From the NCBI GenBank assembly GCA_963723765.1, contig CAVRSD010000016.1, forward strand, positions 1 to 64,000: DNA of 64,000 nt. The letters are read 5' to 3'. Position 1 is the stretch's first letter; each line of letters begins with the position of its first letter. This DNA comes from DATBAX01 sp963723765. Lineage in GTDB: Bacteria > Acidobacteriota > Terriglobia > Terriglobales > Acidobacteriaceae. The notes beneath the pieces are model-generated. The model ran no database searches and had not been told where the DNA came from. It saw only the letters and a program-made list of their open reading frames with translations. Positions 30,969-39,125 of this stretch are shown here, piece by piece. Made by a program: the position numbers and the translations under genes.

Positions 30969-30972
30969 GGCG

Positions 30973-30998
30973 TTTCACCACGGAGACACAGAGAAAAA
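30973..30998 (+). repeat. repeat family E, short copy
   Basis: TTTCACCACGGAGACACAGA GAAAAA (split here), directly after rpoD and before its terminator. Confidence 0.65.
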
Positions 30999-31004
30999 CA
31001 AGAG

Positions 31005-31033
31005 AAAGGCACGGCTTAGGCCGTGCCTTTTTT
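31005..31033 (+). terminator. rho-independent terminator of rpoD
   Basis: Perfect stem AAAGGCACGGC / GCCGTGCCTTT with loop TTAG, followed by a T run (TTTTTTGC). Confidence 0.9.
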
Positions 31034-31051
31034 GCTTTTGATGTGGCGGTA

Positions 31052-31084
31052 AATGTGGCGCGGGCGCCTCCGCCCGTGAGACGG
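31052..31084 (+). repeat. REP palindrome, family A, distant copy
   Basis: AATGTGGCGCGGGCGCC then TCCGCCCGTGAGACGG. About 28 kb from the RAYT gene, showing that family A is dispersed. Confidence 0.75.
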
Positions 31085-31177
31085 CCGACAGCTAAACCGC
31101 CGTTTGTGATTCCGTGCTGAACCCTAGTGGGTGGCGGCAACGCCTCAAGGCTGCGATACAAGTTTGTATTTCTCAGA

Positions 31178-31468
31178 CTAGGCCGTTGCTCGAGAGGATA
31201 AAGCTATCGGCTGCACCGCCGGCTGCCTCCGTCTCTTCGCCTGCCACAAGTCATACTGACTCTGCATGTTCATCCAAAGTTCAGGTGTAGTCCCCAAAGC
31301 CGCCGCCAGTCGAAGCGCCATGCTCGCCGAAATTCCGGCTTTGCTGTTCAACACGCGCGAGAGAGTAACGCGCGTGACCCGCAGATGTGCAGCCGCTGCG
31401 GATACAGCCATGTCACCCAGATACTCGCGCAGCACGCGCCCGGGATGTGGTGGATTATGCATTCTCAT
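31178..31468 (-). CDS. higA: HigA/GraA family antitoxin (Xre-type helix-turn-helix)
   Basis: 96 residues. N-terminal HPGRVLREYLGDMAVS and helix-turn-helix LRVTRVTLSRVLNSKAGI, followed by MALRLAAALGTTPELWMNMQ, the canonical HigA/VapI signature. It binds and neutralises the HigB toxin and represses the operon. It lies second in the operon after higB with a 4-base overlap (31465-31468), the order typical of HigBA. The last 20 residues are basic and unstructured-looking. Confidence 0.92.
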   Translation of the reverse strand: MRMHNPPHPGRVLREYLGDMAVSAAAAHLRVTRVTLSRVLNSKAGISASMALRLAAALGTTPELWMNMQSQYDLWQAKRRRQPAVQPIALSSRATA

Positions 31469-31755
31469 AAGGCCCCTAGTGGTAATTCCTGATAATCGAC
31501 GAGGATCGCGTCCTCGCCTTCGAATCTGAACGTCAGCCGCCAGTTTCCGCTCACGCTAACGGCAAAGTGATCTGCAAGCTCCCCAGCTAATCGGTGCAGC
31601 TTCCATCCCGGCGCATTCATATCGCCCGGAGCTTTCGAGTTATCAAGCGCGAACAACTGAAGCTGGAGCTTGTTCGCATGCTTCGGCTGAATCCCCGCTT
31701 TCGATCCCGTACGGAAGAACTTTTCCAGACCGCGGTGCCGAAATTCCTTGATCAC
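31465..31755 (-). CDS. higB: HigB/GraT family RelE-like toxin
   Basis: 96 residues. Pattern of ribosome-dependent mRNA interferases: IKEFRHRGLEKFFRTGSK, LQLFALDNSKAPGDMN, GWKLHRLAGELADHFAVSVS and the core strand GNWRLTFRFEGEDAILVDYQ. Starts at GTG 31755. It opens the operon with higA. The divergent neighbour, about 100 bases away, is the nucleotidyltransferase gene, so the module could stabilise or guard the adjacent pair (inference). Confidence 0.9.
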   Translation of the reverse strand: MIKEFRHRGLEKFFRTGSKAGIQPKHANKLQLQLFALDNSKAPGDMNAPGWKLHRLAGELADHFAVSVSGNWRLTFRFEGEDAILVDYQELPLGAL

Positions 31756-31853
31756 TAATGTAAAGTGTAGCGATACACGTTACGATGCGTCAAGTGCTAA
31801 ATTGGCGATGGAAACTTGACCGAAGATGTAAACTTTATCCCGAAATAGCAGCC

Positions 31854-32609
31854 ATGACAGCCGATCAGTACATAACATCTGTCATCGAGAAGTACGCTGT
31901 AAACACGGCGCTAGCCTCTCCCGCGTCAAACGCCGCAAATCAAGTGGTTCCGGTGCTCAAAACATGGGCCGGGCAATCTCTCCTCGGCATTCAATTTTCA
32001 GGTTCTTACGCCAAAGGCACAGCCATCTCGCTGGGCACGGACGTTGATCTATTCATCTCCCTGCATTGCACGCAGCCGGTAAAGGATATCTATTGGAGCT
32101 TGTTCCACTACGCCGCAAGCCACCAGCTGCAACCACAAGCGCAAAACGTCTCAATCCGAGTGCAAAGCAGCGGCGTAAATGTTGACCTGGTGCCGGGACG
32201 AAAGCAGCAGGGCGATACCGAAGACCATTCGCTCTACAAGCGCAAGAAAGACTCGTGGGTGCAGACCAATGTAGCGCAGCATATCCGCGTGGTTTCGAGT
32301 TCCGGCAGGGCAGACGAGATTCGAGCTATGAAAATCTGGCGAGCTCGCAATCATCTCGACTTCCCCTCGTTTTATCTCGAACTCACAACCATTGATGCCC
32401 TGAAAGACAACCGCAGCGCAAGCTTCGCAGAGCGCATATTGGCAGTCTTACGCTATCTGGCGGATGATTTTAAACAAGCGCGGGTAGTTGACCCCGCGAA
32501 CACCAACAACATAATTTCCGATGATCTCGGGCCCGAGGAAAAGAGGGTGATCGCTGTCGCTGCTCAAAAAAGTCAGGCAATGCAAAAGTGGAGCGAGGTT
32601 TTATGGTGA
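31854..32609 (+). CDS. nucleotidyltransferase of the pol-beta/CD-NTase-like fold
   Basis: 251 residues. Catalytic signature FSGSYAKGTAISLGTDVDLF: Gly50-Ser51, then Asp63 and Asp65 as metal ligands, and a third acidic residue Asp111 in SSGVNVDLVPG. The later segment IRAMKIWRARNHLDFPSFYLE resembles the helical domain of OAS/CD-NTase and poly(A)-polymerase-like enzymes. It could make a nucleotide signal or add nucleotides to RNA or protein; the sequence does not decide. ATG 31854 is preferred over 31785 because homology-like sequence begins there. The last 7 bases overlap the next gene, which implies translational coupling. It lies beside HigBA in a context unlike the housekeeping neighbours. 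Confidence 0.8.
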   Translation: MTADQYITSVIEKYAVNTALASPASNAANQVVPVLKTWAGQSLLGIQFSGSYAKGTAISLGTDVDLFISLHCTQPVKDIYWSLFHYAASHQLQPQAQNVSIRVQSSGVNVDLVPGRKQQGDTEDHSLYKRKKDSWVQTNVAQHIRVVSSSGRADEIRAMKIWRARNHLDFPSFYLELTTIDALKDNRSASFAERILAVLRYLADDFKQARVVDPANTNNIISDDLGPEEKRVIAVAAQKSQAMQKWSEVLW

Positions 32610-33370
32610 AAAGGCCGTATAAAGAGCCCGAAAACAAGATCAATCTGAACGATCTGTTCCTGTCCGTGCAGGGTCAGCTGCTCGAGAAGATCCATATGAC
32701 CCGCAAATTTGTGCCTCACCGGGGATCAAAGGGCGCTGCCGCGGAGCAGGCTTGGCTCCTGCTGTTGCGATCGTATCTCCCGGAACGCTACAAAATTGAT
32801 TCCGCATTTGTCGTGGACTCGGAAGGAAATTTAAGCGATCAAATCGACATCGTCATTTATGATCGACAGTATTCTCCGCTCATTTTTCAGCAGGAGGGCG
32901 TTCTCTATGTTCCTGCGGAAAGTGTGTACGCCGTTTTTGACGTGAAGCATGTCCTCGGACAGACACAGCTCAACCAGTCCGCCGAGAAAGCTGCCTCGGT
33001 TCGCGCACTGAAGCGAACCAGTGTTCCTATCCAGTCCGCCGGCGGAATACTAGAAGCCAAAGCTCCCATTGAGATCACCGCCGGGATTCTCGCGCTGGAA
33101 AATTTGTGGAGTGATGGCTATGTATCCAAAGACGCGCACAAGTTTTTGACAGAGTTGCCGCCCAACCAGCGGATCAATATTGGTTGTTCGATTCGCCACG
33201 GCGCTTTCGAGCTGGTGTGCGAAAACCAAACCCTAAGACTTCAAGAGTCCTCGCGCGACAAAGCGCTCATATTTTTTCTGCTGCGCCTGTTGCATCGGCT
33301 CCAGCAAGTTGGAACCGTCCCCGCAATCGACATCCTGAAATATGCTCAAGTGCTGCAACGAAGTAGCTGA
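32603..33370 (+). CDS. DUF6602-like protein with a probable PD-(D/E)XK nuclease core
   Basis: 255 residues. Seen: RGSKGAAAEQAWLLLLRSYL with Glu48, then SDQIDIVIYDRQYSPLIF with Asp82, and SVYAVFDVKHVL with Asp113-Val-Lys115, the spacing of a restriction-endonuclease-like active site (E ... D ... D-x-K). The first part matches my memory of DUF6602. The C-terminal 120 residues are helical without recognised motifs. The start ATG 32603 overlaps the stop of the nucleotidyltransferase gene, with GAGCGAGG upstream. Together they form a two-gene unit: a synthetase-like enzyme plus a nuclease-like protein. The defence role is inference. Confidence 0.72.
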   Translation: MVKRPYKEPENKINLNDLFLSVQGQLLEKIHMTRKFVPHRGSKGAAAEQAWLLLLRSYLPERYKIDSAFVVDSEGNLSDQIDIVIYDRQYSPLIFQQEGVLYVPAESVYAVFDVKHVLGQTQLNQSAEKAASVRALKRTSVPIQSAGGILEAKAPIEITAGILALENLWSDGYVSKDAHKFLTELPPNQRINIGCSIRHGAFELVCENQTLRLQESSRDKALIFFLLRLLHRLQQVGTVPAIDILKYAQVLQRSS

Positions 33371-33382
33371 ATAAAATACCGA

Positions 33383-33425
33383 TGTCATCCCGAAGATCCG
33401 GCGCAGTTCAGCCGGGCGAGGGATC
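33383..33425. repeat. repeat family D, copy 3
   Basis: TGTCATCCCGAAGATCCGGC then GCAGTTCAGCCGGGCGAGGG, 12 bases after the DUF6602 gene. Marks the right edge of the accessory patch. Confidence 0.75.
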
Positions 33426-34011
33426 TGGCGCGTGCGGCCAATACTCTCATGCCAGAATTTCTTCTGCTTTTTCCACAACAATTTTCATCTTTAACAGCAA
33501 ATGCACAAGACAGAGCAAGTTCTCTCTTGTTGCGGGAGCAAATCTAACGCAAAGTGATCCCACTGCATGCGTGAGTTGTCTTGGACGCTGCCGTGAGATT
33601 GCGGGTGGGGTTGGCATCTGTCGGCTCCTGCAATTCGTGCGAACTGTATGCCTCATGGGCGATGGTTCGCAGAGTGCGTTGGGCAAACCAGCATTCCCAG
33701 TGAATGCAGTTTAGAGACGCACTTCGCCACGCTTGCGTGGTGAAACGGCGCACGAGATATCCACGAGCAACGCGGCCCGGGTGGCTGGCCTGGGCCGCAT
33801 TTTATTTGCCGTCGCTGGTCCTTGGTCGTTCGTCGTTGGCCAAACCGGTTCAAAGCATCTTGAAGTTCGCTTTTTGTTCACCTATACTGCGCGGAGAAGG
33901 GTGGAGCAGGGCCTTTGGCCCTGCGTCAATCTCCGCTGAAATGAGAACGCAGCGCTGAAGCGCTGCTCCACCCAAAACATTCTGCGAATGTTTGGAAGAG
34001 AACCAGGAATC
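33426..34011. other. intergenic region rich in repeats, no supported gene
   Basis: Short open frames occur on both strands (for example 33447-33686 minus) but have no start signals, no recognisable domains and mixed composition. The right half is a series of inverted repeats. The dnaB promoter must lie here; I could not place it. Confidence 0.5.
33899..33977. repeat. inverted-repeat element with GGGTGGAGCAG ends
   Basis: Bounded by GGGTGGAGCAGGGCC and GCGCTGAAGCGCTGCTCCAC CC (split); inner hairpins GGGCCTTTGGCCC and AGCGCTGAAGCGCT. Ends 35 bases before dnaB. Confidence 0.65.
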
Positions 34012-35409
34012 TTGGCAACTACCGATTACAGTCTCGCGCACACCCTGCCGGCCAACGTTGAAGCCGAGCGCTCTATTCTGGGCGCAATTCTCATCGACAA
34101 TCTTTCCTACAACCAGGCTGCCGAGCATCTGAAGGCGGACGATTTCTCGCTCGACTCGCACCGCCGCATTTACACCCGCATGATGGATCTGGCGGAGTCG
34201 TCGCGGTCGATCGACATCATTACGTTGTCCGAGGAGTTGGCCCGCTACAAAGAAGTGGAGACGGTCGGCGGCGTGGCGTACATGTCGTCGCTCACCGACG
34301 GGCTGCCACGGCGGCCGAGCATTGAGCACTACATCAAGATTGTCCGCGACAAGGCATTGTTGCGGGGATTGATTCATGCCGCCAATACTGCGATCTCACG
34401 GGCTTCCGAACAGAGCGATCCCGCGGAGGAAATTCTCAATGATGCCGAAGCCGCCATCTTTCAGATTTCCGAAAAGCGCATTGGACGCGGCTTCATGGGC
34501 GTGCAGGAGATCGTCAAAGAATCCTTCGGCTCGGTCGATGCTTTGCTGCAGCGTGGACAGCGCATCACCGGCCTCGCCACGCACTACACGGATCTCGATG
34601 AAATGACCAGCGGATTCCAGCGTTCCGATCTGATCATCATCGCGGCTCGTCCATCGATGGGGAAGACCGCGTTTGCCATGAACATCGCCGAGAATGCGTC
34701 GATTGAAGATCAGAAAGTTGTGGGGATGTTCTCGCTGGAAATGTCGCGCGAGGCGTTGCTGCTTCGCCTGCTTTGTTCGAAGGCGAAAGTGGACTCGCAC
34801 AAAATGCGGACCGGTTCGCTGTGGCGCGAGGACATGGACAAAGTGGTAAAGGCCATGGAGCAACTGGCGCAGGCGCCGATTTTCATCGACGATTCGCCGG
34901 GGATTTCGATCAGCGAAATGCGCGCCAAGGCGCGGCGGCTGCAACAATCGCAAGGCAAGCTCGATCTGATTATTGTGGACTACCTGCAGTTGATGTCCGG
35001 CGGCGGACGCAAGCATGAGAACCGTACGCAGGAAGTGTCGGCAATTTCGCGCGGGTTGAAAGCTCTGGCCAAAGAACTCAACGTGCCCGTGGTCGCGCTC
35101 TCGCAGTTGAGTCGTGCTCCGGAAAGTCGCGGCGGAGACCATCGTCCGCAGCTCTCCGATCTGCGCGAATCCGGATCGATCGAGCAGGACGCCGACGTGG
35201 TCGCCTTCATTTTCCGCGAAGAAGTTTACAACCACGACGATCCCACGCTCGAAGGGGTTGCCGAAATCATTATCGCCAAGCAGCGCAACGGTCCCACCGG
35301 CCGCGTCAAGATGGCATTCATCAAGAACTCCACGCGATTTGAGTCGATGGAGGGCGGATGGTTGCCCCCGAGGACGAGCTGTGGCGATTCCGCATGCAAA
35401 GCCTTGTGA
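34012..35409 (+). CDS. dnaB: replicative DNA helicase DnaB
   Basis: 465 residues. Unwinds DNA at the fork and recruits primase. N-terminal primase-binding domain (LPANVEAERSILGAILIDN), linker, then the RecA-like motor: Walker A ARPSMGKTAFAMNIAEN, FSLEMSREALLLRLLCS, Walker B LDLIIVDYLQLMSGG, VVALSQLSRAPESR and the arginine-finger region LRESGSIEQDADVVAFIFRE. I favour TTG 34012 (AGGAAT upstream, MATTDYSLAHTLPANVE) over ATG 33988. No intein is present. The C-terminal tail after NSTRFESME is longer than usual and unconserved. Convergent with lepA. Confidence 0.95.
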   Translation: MATTDYSLAHTLPANVEAERSILGAILIDNLSYNQAAEHLKADDFSLDSHRRIYTRMMDLAESSRSIDIITLSEELARYKEVETVGGVAYMSSLTDGLPRRPSIEHYIKIVRDKALLRGLIHAANTAISRASEQSDPAEEILNDAEAAIFQISEKRIGRGFMGVQEIVKESFGSVDALLQRGQRITGLATHYTDLDEMTSGFQRSDLIIIAARPSMGKTAFAMNIAENASIEDQKVVGMFSLEMSREALLLRLLCSKAKVDSHKMRTGSLWREDMDKVVKAMEQLAQAPIFIDDSPGISISEMRAKARRLQQSQGKLDLIIVDYLQLMSGGGRKHENRTQEVSAISRGLKALAKELNVPVVALSQLSRAPESRGGDHRPQLSDLRESGSIEQDADVVAFIFREEVYNHDDPTLEGVAEIIIAKQRNGPTGRVKMAFIKNSTRFESMEGGWLPPRTSCGDSACKAL

Positions 35410-35671
35410 TAACGCCGGCCCAGCCTGTGGAAAAGCTTGTGGAAGGCAAAGCTCCGCTATCTCATAGCCACGGAAGAGCGACCACCCGGTCGGCAGTTAC
35501 TTTCTGGTTAAGTTGACTGTAAGTCAACAGAGACACAGCAGTTAGTGTCGTCTTAACAAATCAACACTTTCCGCGCAAAACAGGCCGAAAATCACGTCCA
35601 ACTCTGAGATTTGCACATCTGGAGGGGCATGGGCTTTTGGACGAGGGCGGTGAGGGCTTCAATTTTATGGG

Positions 35672-37480
35672 TTAATTGCTGTCTTCGCCGACCTTTAAGA
35701 CGGCCAGGAAAGCCTCTTGTGGGATGTCGACGCGACCGATGCGTTTCATGCGCTTTTTGCCCTCTTTTTGTTTCTCCAGCAGTTTGCGTTTGCGGGAGAT
35801 GTCGCCGCCGTAGCACTTGGCGATTACATTTTTGCGGATGGCATGGACGGTTTCGCGGGCGATGATCTTGGCGCCGATGGAAGCCTGGATGGGGACCTCG
35901 AACATTTGCCGCGGGATGAGTTCGCGCATTTTGGAAACCAGGGCTTTGCCGCGTTCGTAGGCGAAATCACGATGCACGATGATGGAGAGTGCATCGACGG
36001 CTTCGCCGGCTACGAGGATGTCAAGTTTGACCATGGGCGATACCCAGTAATCGGCGAGATGATAATCGAGGGAAGCGTAACCGCGGGAAACGGACTTCAG
36101 GCGATCGTAAAAGTCGAGCACTATTTCATTCAGGGGCAATTCGTAGTGCAGCATCACGCGGGAAGAGCTGAGATACTCGAAAGTTTTCTGGGTGCCGCGT
36201 TTACCTTCTACTAACGCAAGAATGCCGCCGACATATTCTTCGCTGGTGAGGATGGTGGCGAGAATGACCGGCTCTTCAATTTTTTCGATGAGACTTTGAT
36301 CGGGCCAGCGGGAGGGATTGTCCACCTCGATCAGTTCGCCATCGGTCTTGGTGATTTTGTAGCGCACGCCGGGCGCGGTGGTGATGAGCTCCAAATTAAA
36401 TTCGCGCTCCAGGCGTTCCTGGATGATTTCCATGTGCAGCAAGCCGAGAAAGCCGCAACGAAAACCAAATCCCAGGGCGACGGAACTTTCCGGCTCGTAG
36501 AAAAACGAGGAATCATTCAGGCGCAATTTTTCGAGCGCCTCGCGAAGGGCGGTGTGCTCGTGGGCGTCCACGGTGTAGAGGCCGGCGAAGACCATGGGCT
36601 TGATTTCTTCGAAGCCGGGCAGGGGCTCGGCGGCGGGATTATTTTCTTCGGTGATGGTGTCACCGATTTTTGTGTCAGCGACGTTCTTAATATTCGCAAT
36701 GAGGAAGCCGACTTCGCCGGCGCGCAGTTCGTCGATGGCGACGGGCTTCGGGGTCAATACGCCCAGAGCTTCCACGTCGAGCACGCGGCCATTCCACATC
36801 AGGCGGATTTTTTGTCCCTTGCGCAGGGTGCCTTCGAAAACGCGAGTCAGAACGATGACACCGCGGTAGGGATCGAACCAGGAGTCGAAGATCAGGGCTT
36901 GCAGCTTGTTGTTGGGATTTCCCTTGGGCGGAGGCACGCGCTTCACGATGGCTTCAAGCACGTCTTCAATGCCCTGGCCGGTTTTCGCGCTGATGGGGAC
37001 GGCGTTGGAAGCATCGAGTCCGACGGCGCTTTCGATCATTTCCTTAGTGCGCGGAATGTCGGCACTGGGCAGATCGATCTTGTTGATGACGGGAATAATT
37101 TCGAGGCCGTTGTTGATGGCGAGATAAGCGTTGGCCAGAGTTTGCGCTTCTACGCCCTGCGAGGCATCGACCACCAGCAGCGCGCCTTCGCAAGAGGCCA
37201 GGGAGCGGGAAACTTCATAGGAAAAGTCGACGTGGCCGGGTGTGTCGATGAGATTGAGTTGATAGGTCTGGCCGTCCTTCGCGGTATACATCATGCGAAC
37301 GGCGTGCGACTTGATGGTGATGCCGCGCTCGCGTTCGAGGTCCATGGTGTCGAGCACCTGGGCCTGCATTTCGCGGGCAGTCACGGATCCGGTCATCTCC
37401 AGCAGGCGGTCAGCGAGCGTGGATTTCCCGTGGTCGATGTGCGCAATGATGGCAAAATTGCGGAGAAAAGCGGCGTCCAT
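35672..37480 (-). CDS. lepA: elongation factor 4 (translational GTPase LepA)
   Basis: 602 residues from ATG 37480 (an upstream TTG at 37495 adds five). Ribosome-bound GTPase that acts on stalled or mis-translocated ribosomes and in 30S maturation. Seen: G1 AHIDHGKSTLADRLLEM, G3 IDTPGHVDFSYEVSRSLA, G4 INKIDLPSADIPR, domain V SSVALGFGFRCGFLGLLHME, and the LepA-specific C-terminus with GKALVSKMRELIPRQMFEV and KCYGGDISRKRKLLEKQKEG. Full length. It stands alone; the complementary strand is open over a long distance but shows no protein-like sequence. Confidence 0.96.
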   Translation of the reverse strand: MDAAFLRNFAIIAHIDHGKSTLADRLLEMTGSVTAREMQAQVLDTMDLERERGITIKSHAVRMMYTAKDGQTYQLNLIDTPGHVDFSYEVSRSLASCEGALLVVDASQGVEAQTLANAYLAINNGLEIIPVINKIDLPSADIPRTKEMIESAVGLDASNAVPISAKTGQGIEDVLEAIVKRVPPPKGNPNNKLQALIFDSWFDPYRGVIVLTRVFEGTLRKGQKIRLMWNGRVLDVEALGVLTPKPVAIDELRAGEVGFLIANIKNVADTKIGDTITEENNPAAEPLPGFEEIKPMVFAGLYTVDAHEHTALREALEKLRLNDSSFFYEPESSVALGFGFRCGFLGLLHMEIIQERLEREFNLELITTAPGVRYKITKTDGELIEVDNPSRWPDQSLIEKIEEPVILATILTSEEYVGGILALVEGKRGTQKTFEYLSSSRVMLHYELPLNEIVLDFYDRLKSVSRGYASLDYHLADYWVSPMVKLDILVAGEAVDALSIIVHRDFAYERGKALVSKMRELIPRQMFEVPIQASIGAKIIARETVHAIRKNVIAKCYGGDISRKRKLLEKQKEGKKRMKRIGRVDIPQEAFLAVLKVGEDSN

Positions 37481-37673
37481 AGCAGCGGCGGTCAATGCAT
37501 TGATTCTAACAGGCGGGTTGGGGAGTGATCAGAAGCCTAAGACAGGTGTTTACGACGGCTATCGCTAAGCCATTTTGGTGCCATTAATAGAGTAGATTAA
37601 CCAAACCCAGTTCTCGCATACTTTAGTCAAAGATCCGAGCATGATCTTTGGCTATGGCTGCATGGAGAAATAC

Positions 37674-38534
37674 ATGGGTTTTCTTTGGACTGCTCTAGAC
37701 GAGAGTTCAGATCGCCTTCAGCAGAAGATGTTCGTCGTCGCTGGATATCTTGCCCGGCAAGATGAGTGGACTGAAATAGAGCGTCAATGGTTGCGGCGAC
37801 TTGGACAGGAGTCCAATCCCGAACCGATGAAATATTTCAGCACCAGTGAGTGCATGTATTTGACTGGTGAATTTAAGCGGTTTCGTGACCCTCTCAAATA
37901 TCCAAGACCCAAAGGCAGGATGGCTGCAGATGCGGTTAGGAATGACTTGCAAGGCATTCTTCGTGCCGCGCCAGCGATGGGATTTGCTTTAGGCATCAAC
38001 CTAAAGGACTACAGAGCCGTCAGAAAGAGCGCACGCGCACGAAAAGTGCTTCTCGCTAATCCATATGAATTGGCCTACATGATGACAATGATCCTTGTTG
38101 TTGGGACCTGTGAAGATCAAATGCCAGAGCGATCAGGGACAGAAACGATTGCATTCCTCTGTGACGAACACGACCGAGCGACGAATATAAAAGCAATGTA
38201 TGACAGGATGAAGGATAACAATCCAGAGTCCGCTCACTGGATGGGATCGCTTACCTACTTAGACAATAAAACATCCCCAGCGATCCAGACTGCCGACCTG
38301 CTGGCCGGGAGGTGTAAGGAATTTCTTGTCGAGTGCCTGGGGAATTCCGCTGTGGAAAACTTTACAGCCCGATACAAATCCATTCTAGGGCGTAACGTTG
38401 GGATCGTTGGAATGGACAAGCGGTCGTTGGAACTGGTAGTCGCTGCAAACACGCTGAAAGATGGGAAACCGAGTATCTACTCCACGCGACAAATGGGATT
38501 CTTCAAGGACTTATCTCGGTACAAGAAACTCTGA
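37674..38534 (+). CDS. DUF3800-like protein
   Basis: 286 residues. Seen: N-terminal LWTALDESSDRLQQKMFVVA with an early Asp-Glu pair, central FLCDEHDRATNIKAMYDRM, and DNKTSPAIQTADLLAGRCKE near 205. This order (DES ... DE ... QxADLLAG) is that of DUF3800, a presumed RNase H-like family often found in mobile or defence settings. Activity is unproven. ATG 37674 is preferred (GGAG 7 bases upstream). Codon use and lower G+C differ from the housekeeping neighbours; with the following tRNA and small gene it forms an islet that looks transferred. Confidence 0.68.
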   Translation: MGFLWTALDESSDRLQQKMFVVAGYLARQDEWTEIERQWLRRLGQESNPEPMKYFSTSECMYLTGEFKRFRDPLKYPRPKGRMAADAVRNDLQGILRAAPAMGFALGINLKDYRAVRKSARARKVLLANPYELAYMMTMILVVGTCEDQMPERSGTETIAFLCDEHDRATNIKAMYDRMKDNNPESAHWMGSLTYLDNKTSPAIQTADLLAGRCKEFLVECLGNSAVENFTARYKSILGRNVGIVGMDKRSLELVVAANTLKDGKPSIYSTRQMGFFKDLSRYKKL

Positions 38535-38810
38535 GCCACACTGCACCATTCTTATGGGATTGACTCAGGCCCAGCCATGGGCCTAGATTCCATCGGAAAG
38601 TAGCGAGAACGCGCTGTGAAAAAAGGGGGGTGTCGTCGCATACGCTCCGTTAATTGCTGGAGATACATTATATAGGGGTACCCTATTGACAGCCCCCACA
38701 TACGGGCGTACTGTTTGACATCCGAAGTGATATTTTCGTGTGTTTTGAAGGGTTTGAGCAAGATTGAGAAGCCGCCCAATTAGCTTTGCGGGCAACTGAG
38801 CGGCTCTCAT
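38535..38810. other. intergenic, upstream of the tRNA gene
   Basis: No supported gene. It holds the near-palindrome TATAGGGGTACCCTAT near 38675 and TTGACATCCGAAG near 38716, a possible -35 box without a convincing -10. G+C is lower than in the flanks. Confidence 0.35.
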
Positions 38811-38886
38811 GGGGGCGTAGCTCAATTGGATAGAGCAGGAGATTACTAATCTCTTGATATCAGTTCGAGTCTGGTCGCCCTTACCA
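38811..38886 (+). tRNA. tRNA with anticodon ACU (class I, CCA encoded; probably of tRNA-Arg origin)
   Basis: 76 bases that fold fully: acceptor GGGGGCG/CGCCCTT (two G-U pairs at the end), D arm GCTC-AATTGGATA-GAGC, anticodon arm GGAGA-TTACTAA-TCTCT, variable loop TGAT, T arm ATCAG-TTCGAGT-CTGGT, then A and an encoded CCA. U33 and A37 fix the anticodon as ACU (38845-38847), which would pair with the serine codon AGU. The short variable loop excludes tRNA-Ser. A20, C35 and U36, which are arginine identity positions in E. coli, are present, and the loop differs from the common tRNA-Arg(UCU) form GATTTCTAATC only at base 34. So it may be an arginine tRNA with a changed wobble base. Confidence 0.8.
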
Positions 38887-38888
38887 AC

Positions 38889-38926
38889 TGGCCGCTGGTC
38901 TTTACGACTGGCGGCCAATCTTTTTC
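38889..38926 (+). terminator. terminator of the tRNA gene
   Basis: Hairpin TGGCCGCTGGTC / GACTGGCGGCCA (two G-U type pairs) with loop TTTAC, then ATCTTTTTCTT. It begins 3 bases after the CCA end. Confidence 0.8.
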
Positions 38927-39070
38927 TTACTTCCTGAACAGAACGGGAATCCTAATCCCGTGTTCTGAAAATTGCAAGCGACGCGTCTACCCATTTTAGA
39001 GGGTTCTACTGCCGTTGGTTAAGCACGTCCGTAACCACCTTCGAGAGTTACGGCTTTTCGGCGCTGTTAC

Positions 39071-39086
39071 ATTATAGCGCTATAAT
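39071..39086. promoter_or_regulatory. 16-bp perfect palindrome, candidate operator
   Basis: ATTATAGCGCTATAAT is its own reverse complement. It contains TATAAT at 39081-39086, so a protein bound here would cover a possible -10 box 40 bases upstream of the small gene at 39126. Autoregulation is inference. Confidence 0.55.
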
Positions 39087-39125
39087 GCCAATTCGCTAGA
39101 TTGTAGTCAATAGGGATTTTTATTC

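Noticed and set aside
33447..33753. Short minus-strand frames between the DUF6602-like gene and dnaB
   Set aside because: No ribosome site, no motif and overlap with each other in different frames.
36296..37528. 410-codon open frame on the plus strand opposite lepA
   Set aside because: It is the complement of a complete, well-conserved LepA and its translation has no domain-like sequence; high G+C gives long antisense frames.
38811..38886. tRNA-Ser as the identity of the ACU tRNA
   Set aside because: Serine tRNAs have a long variable arm; this one has four bases there.
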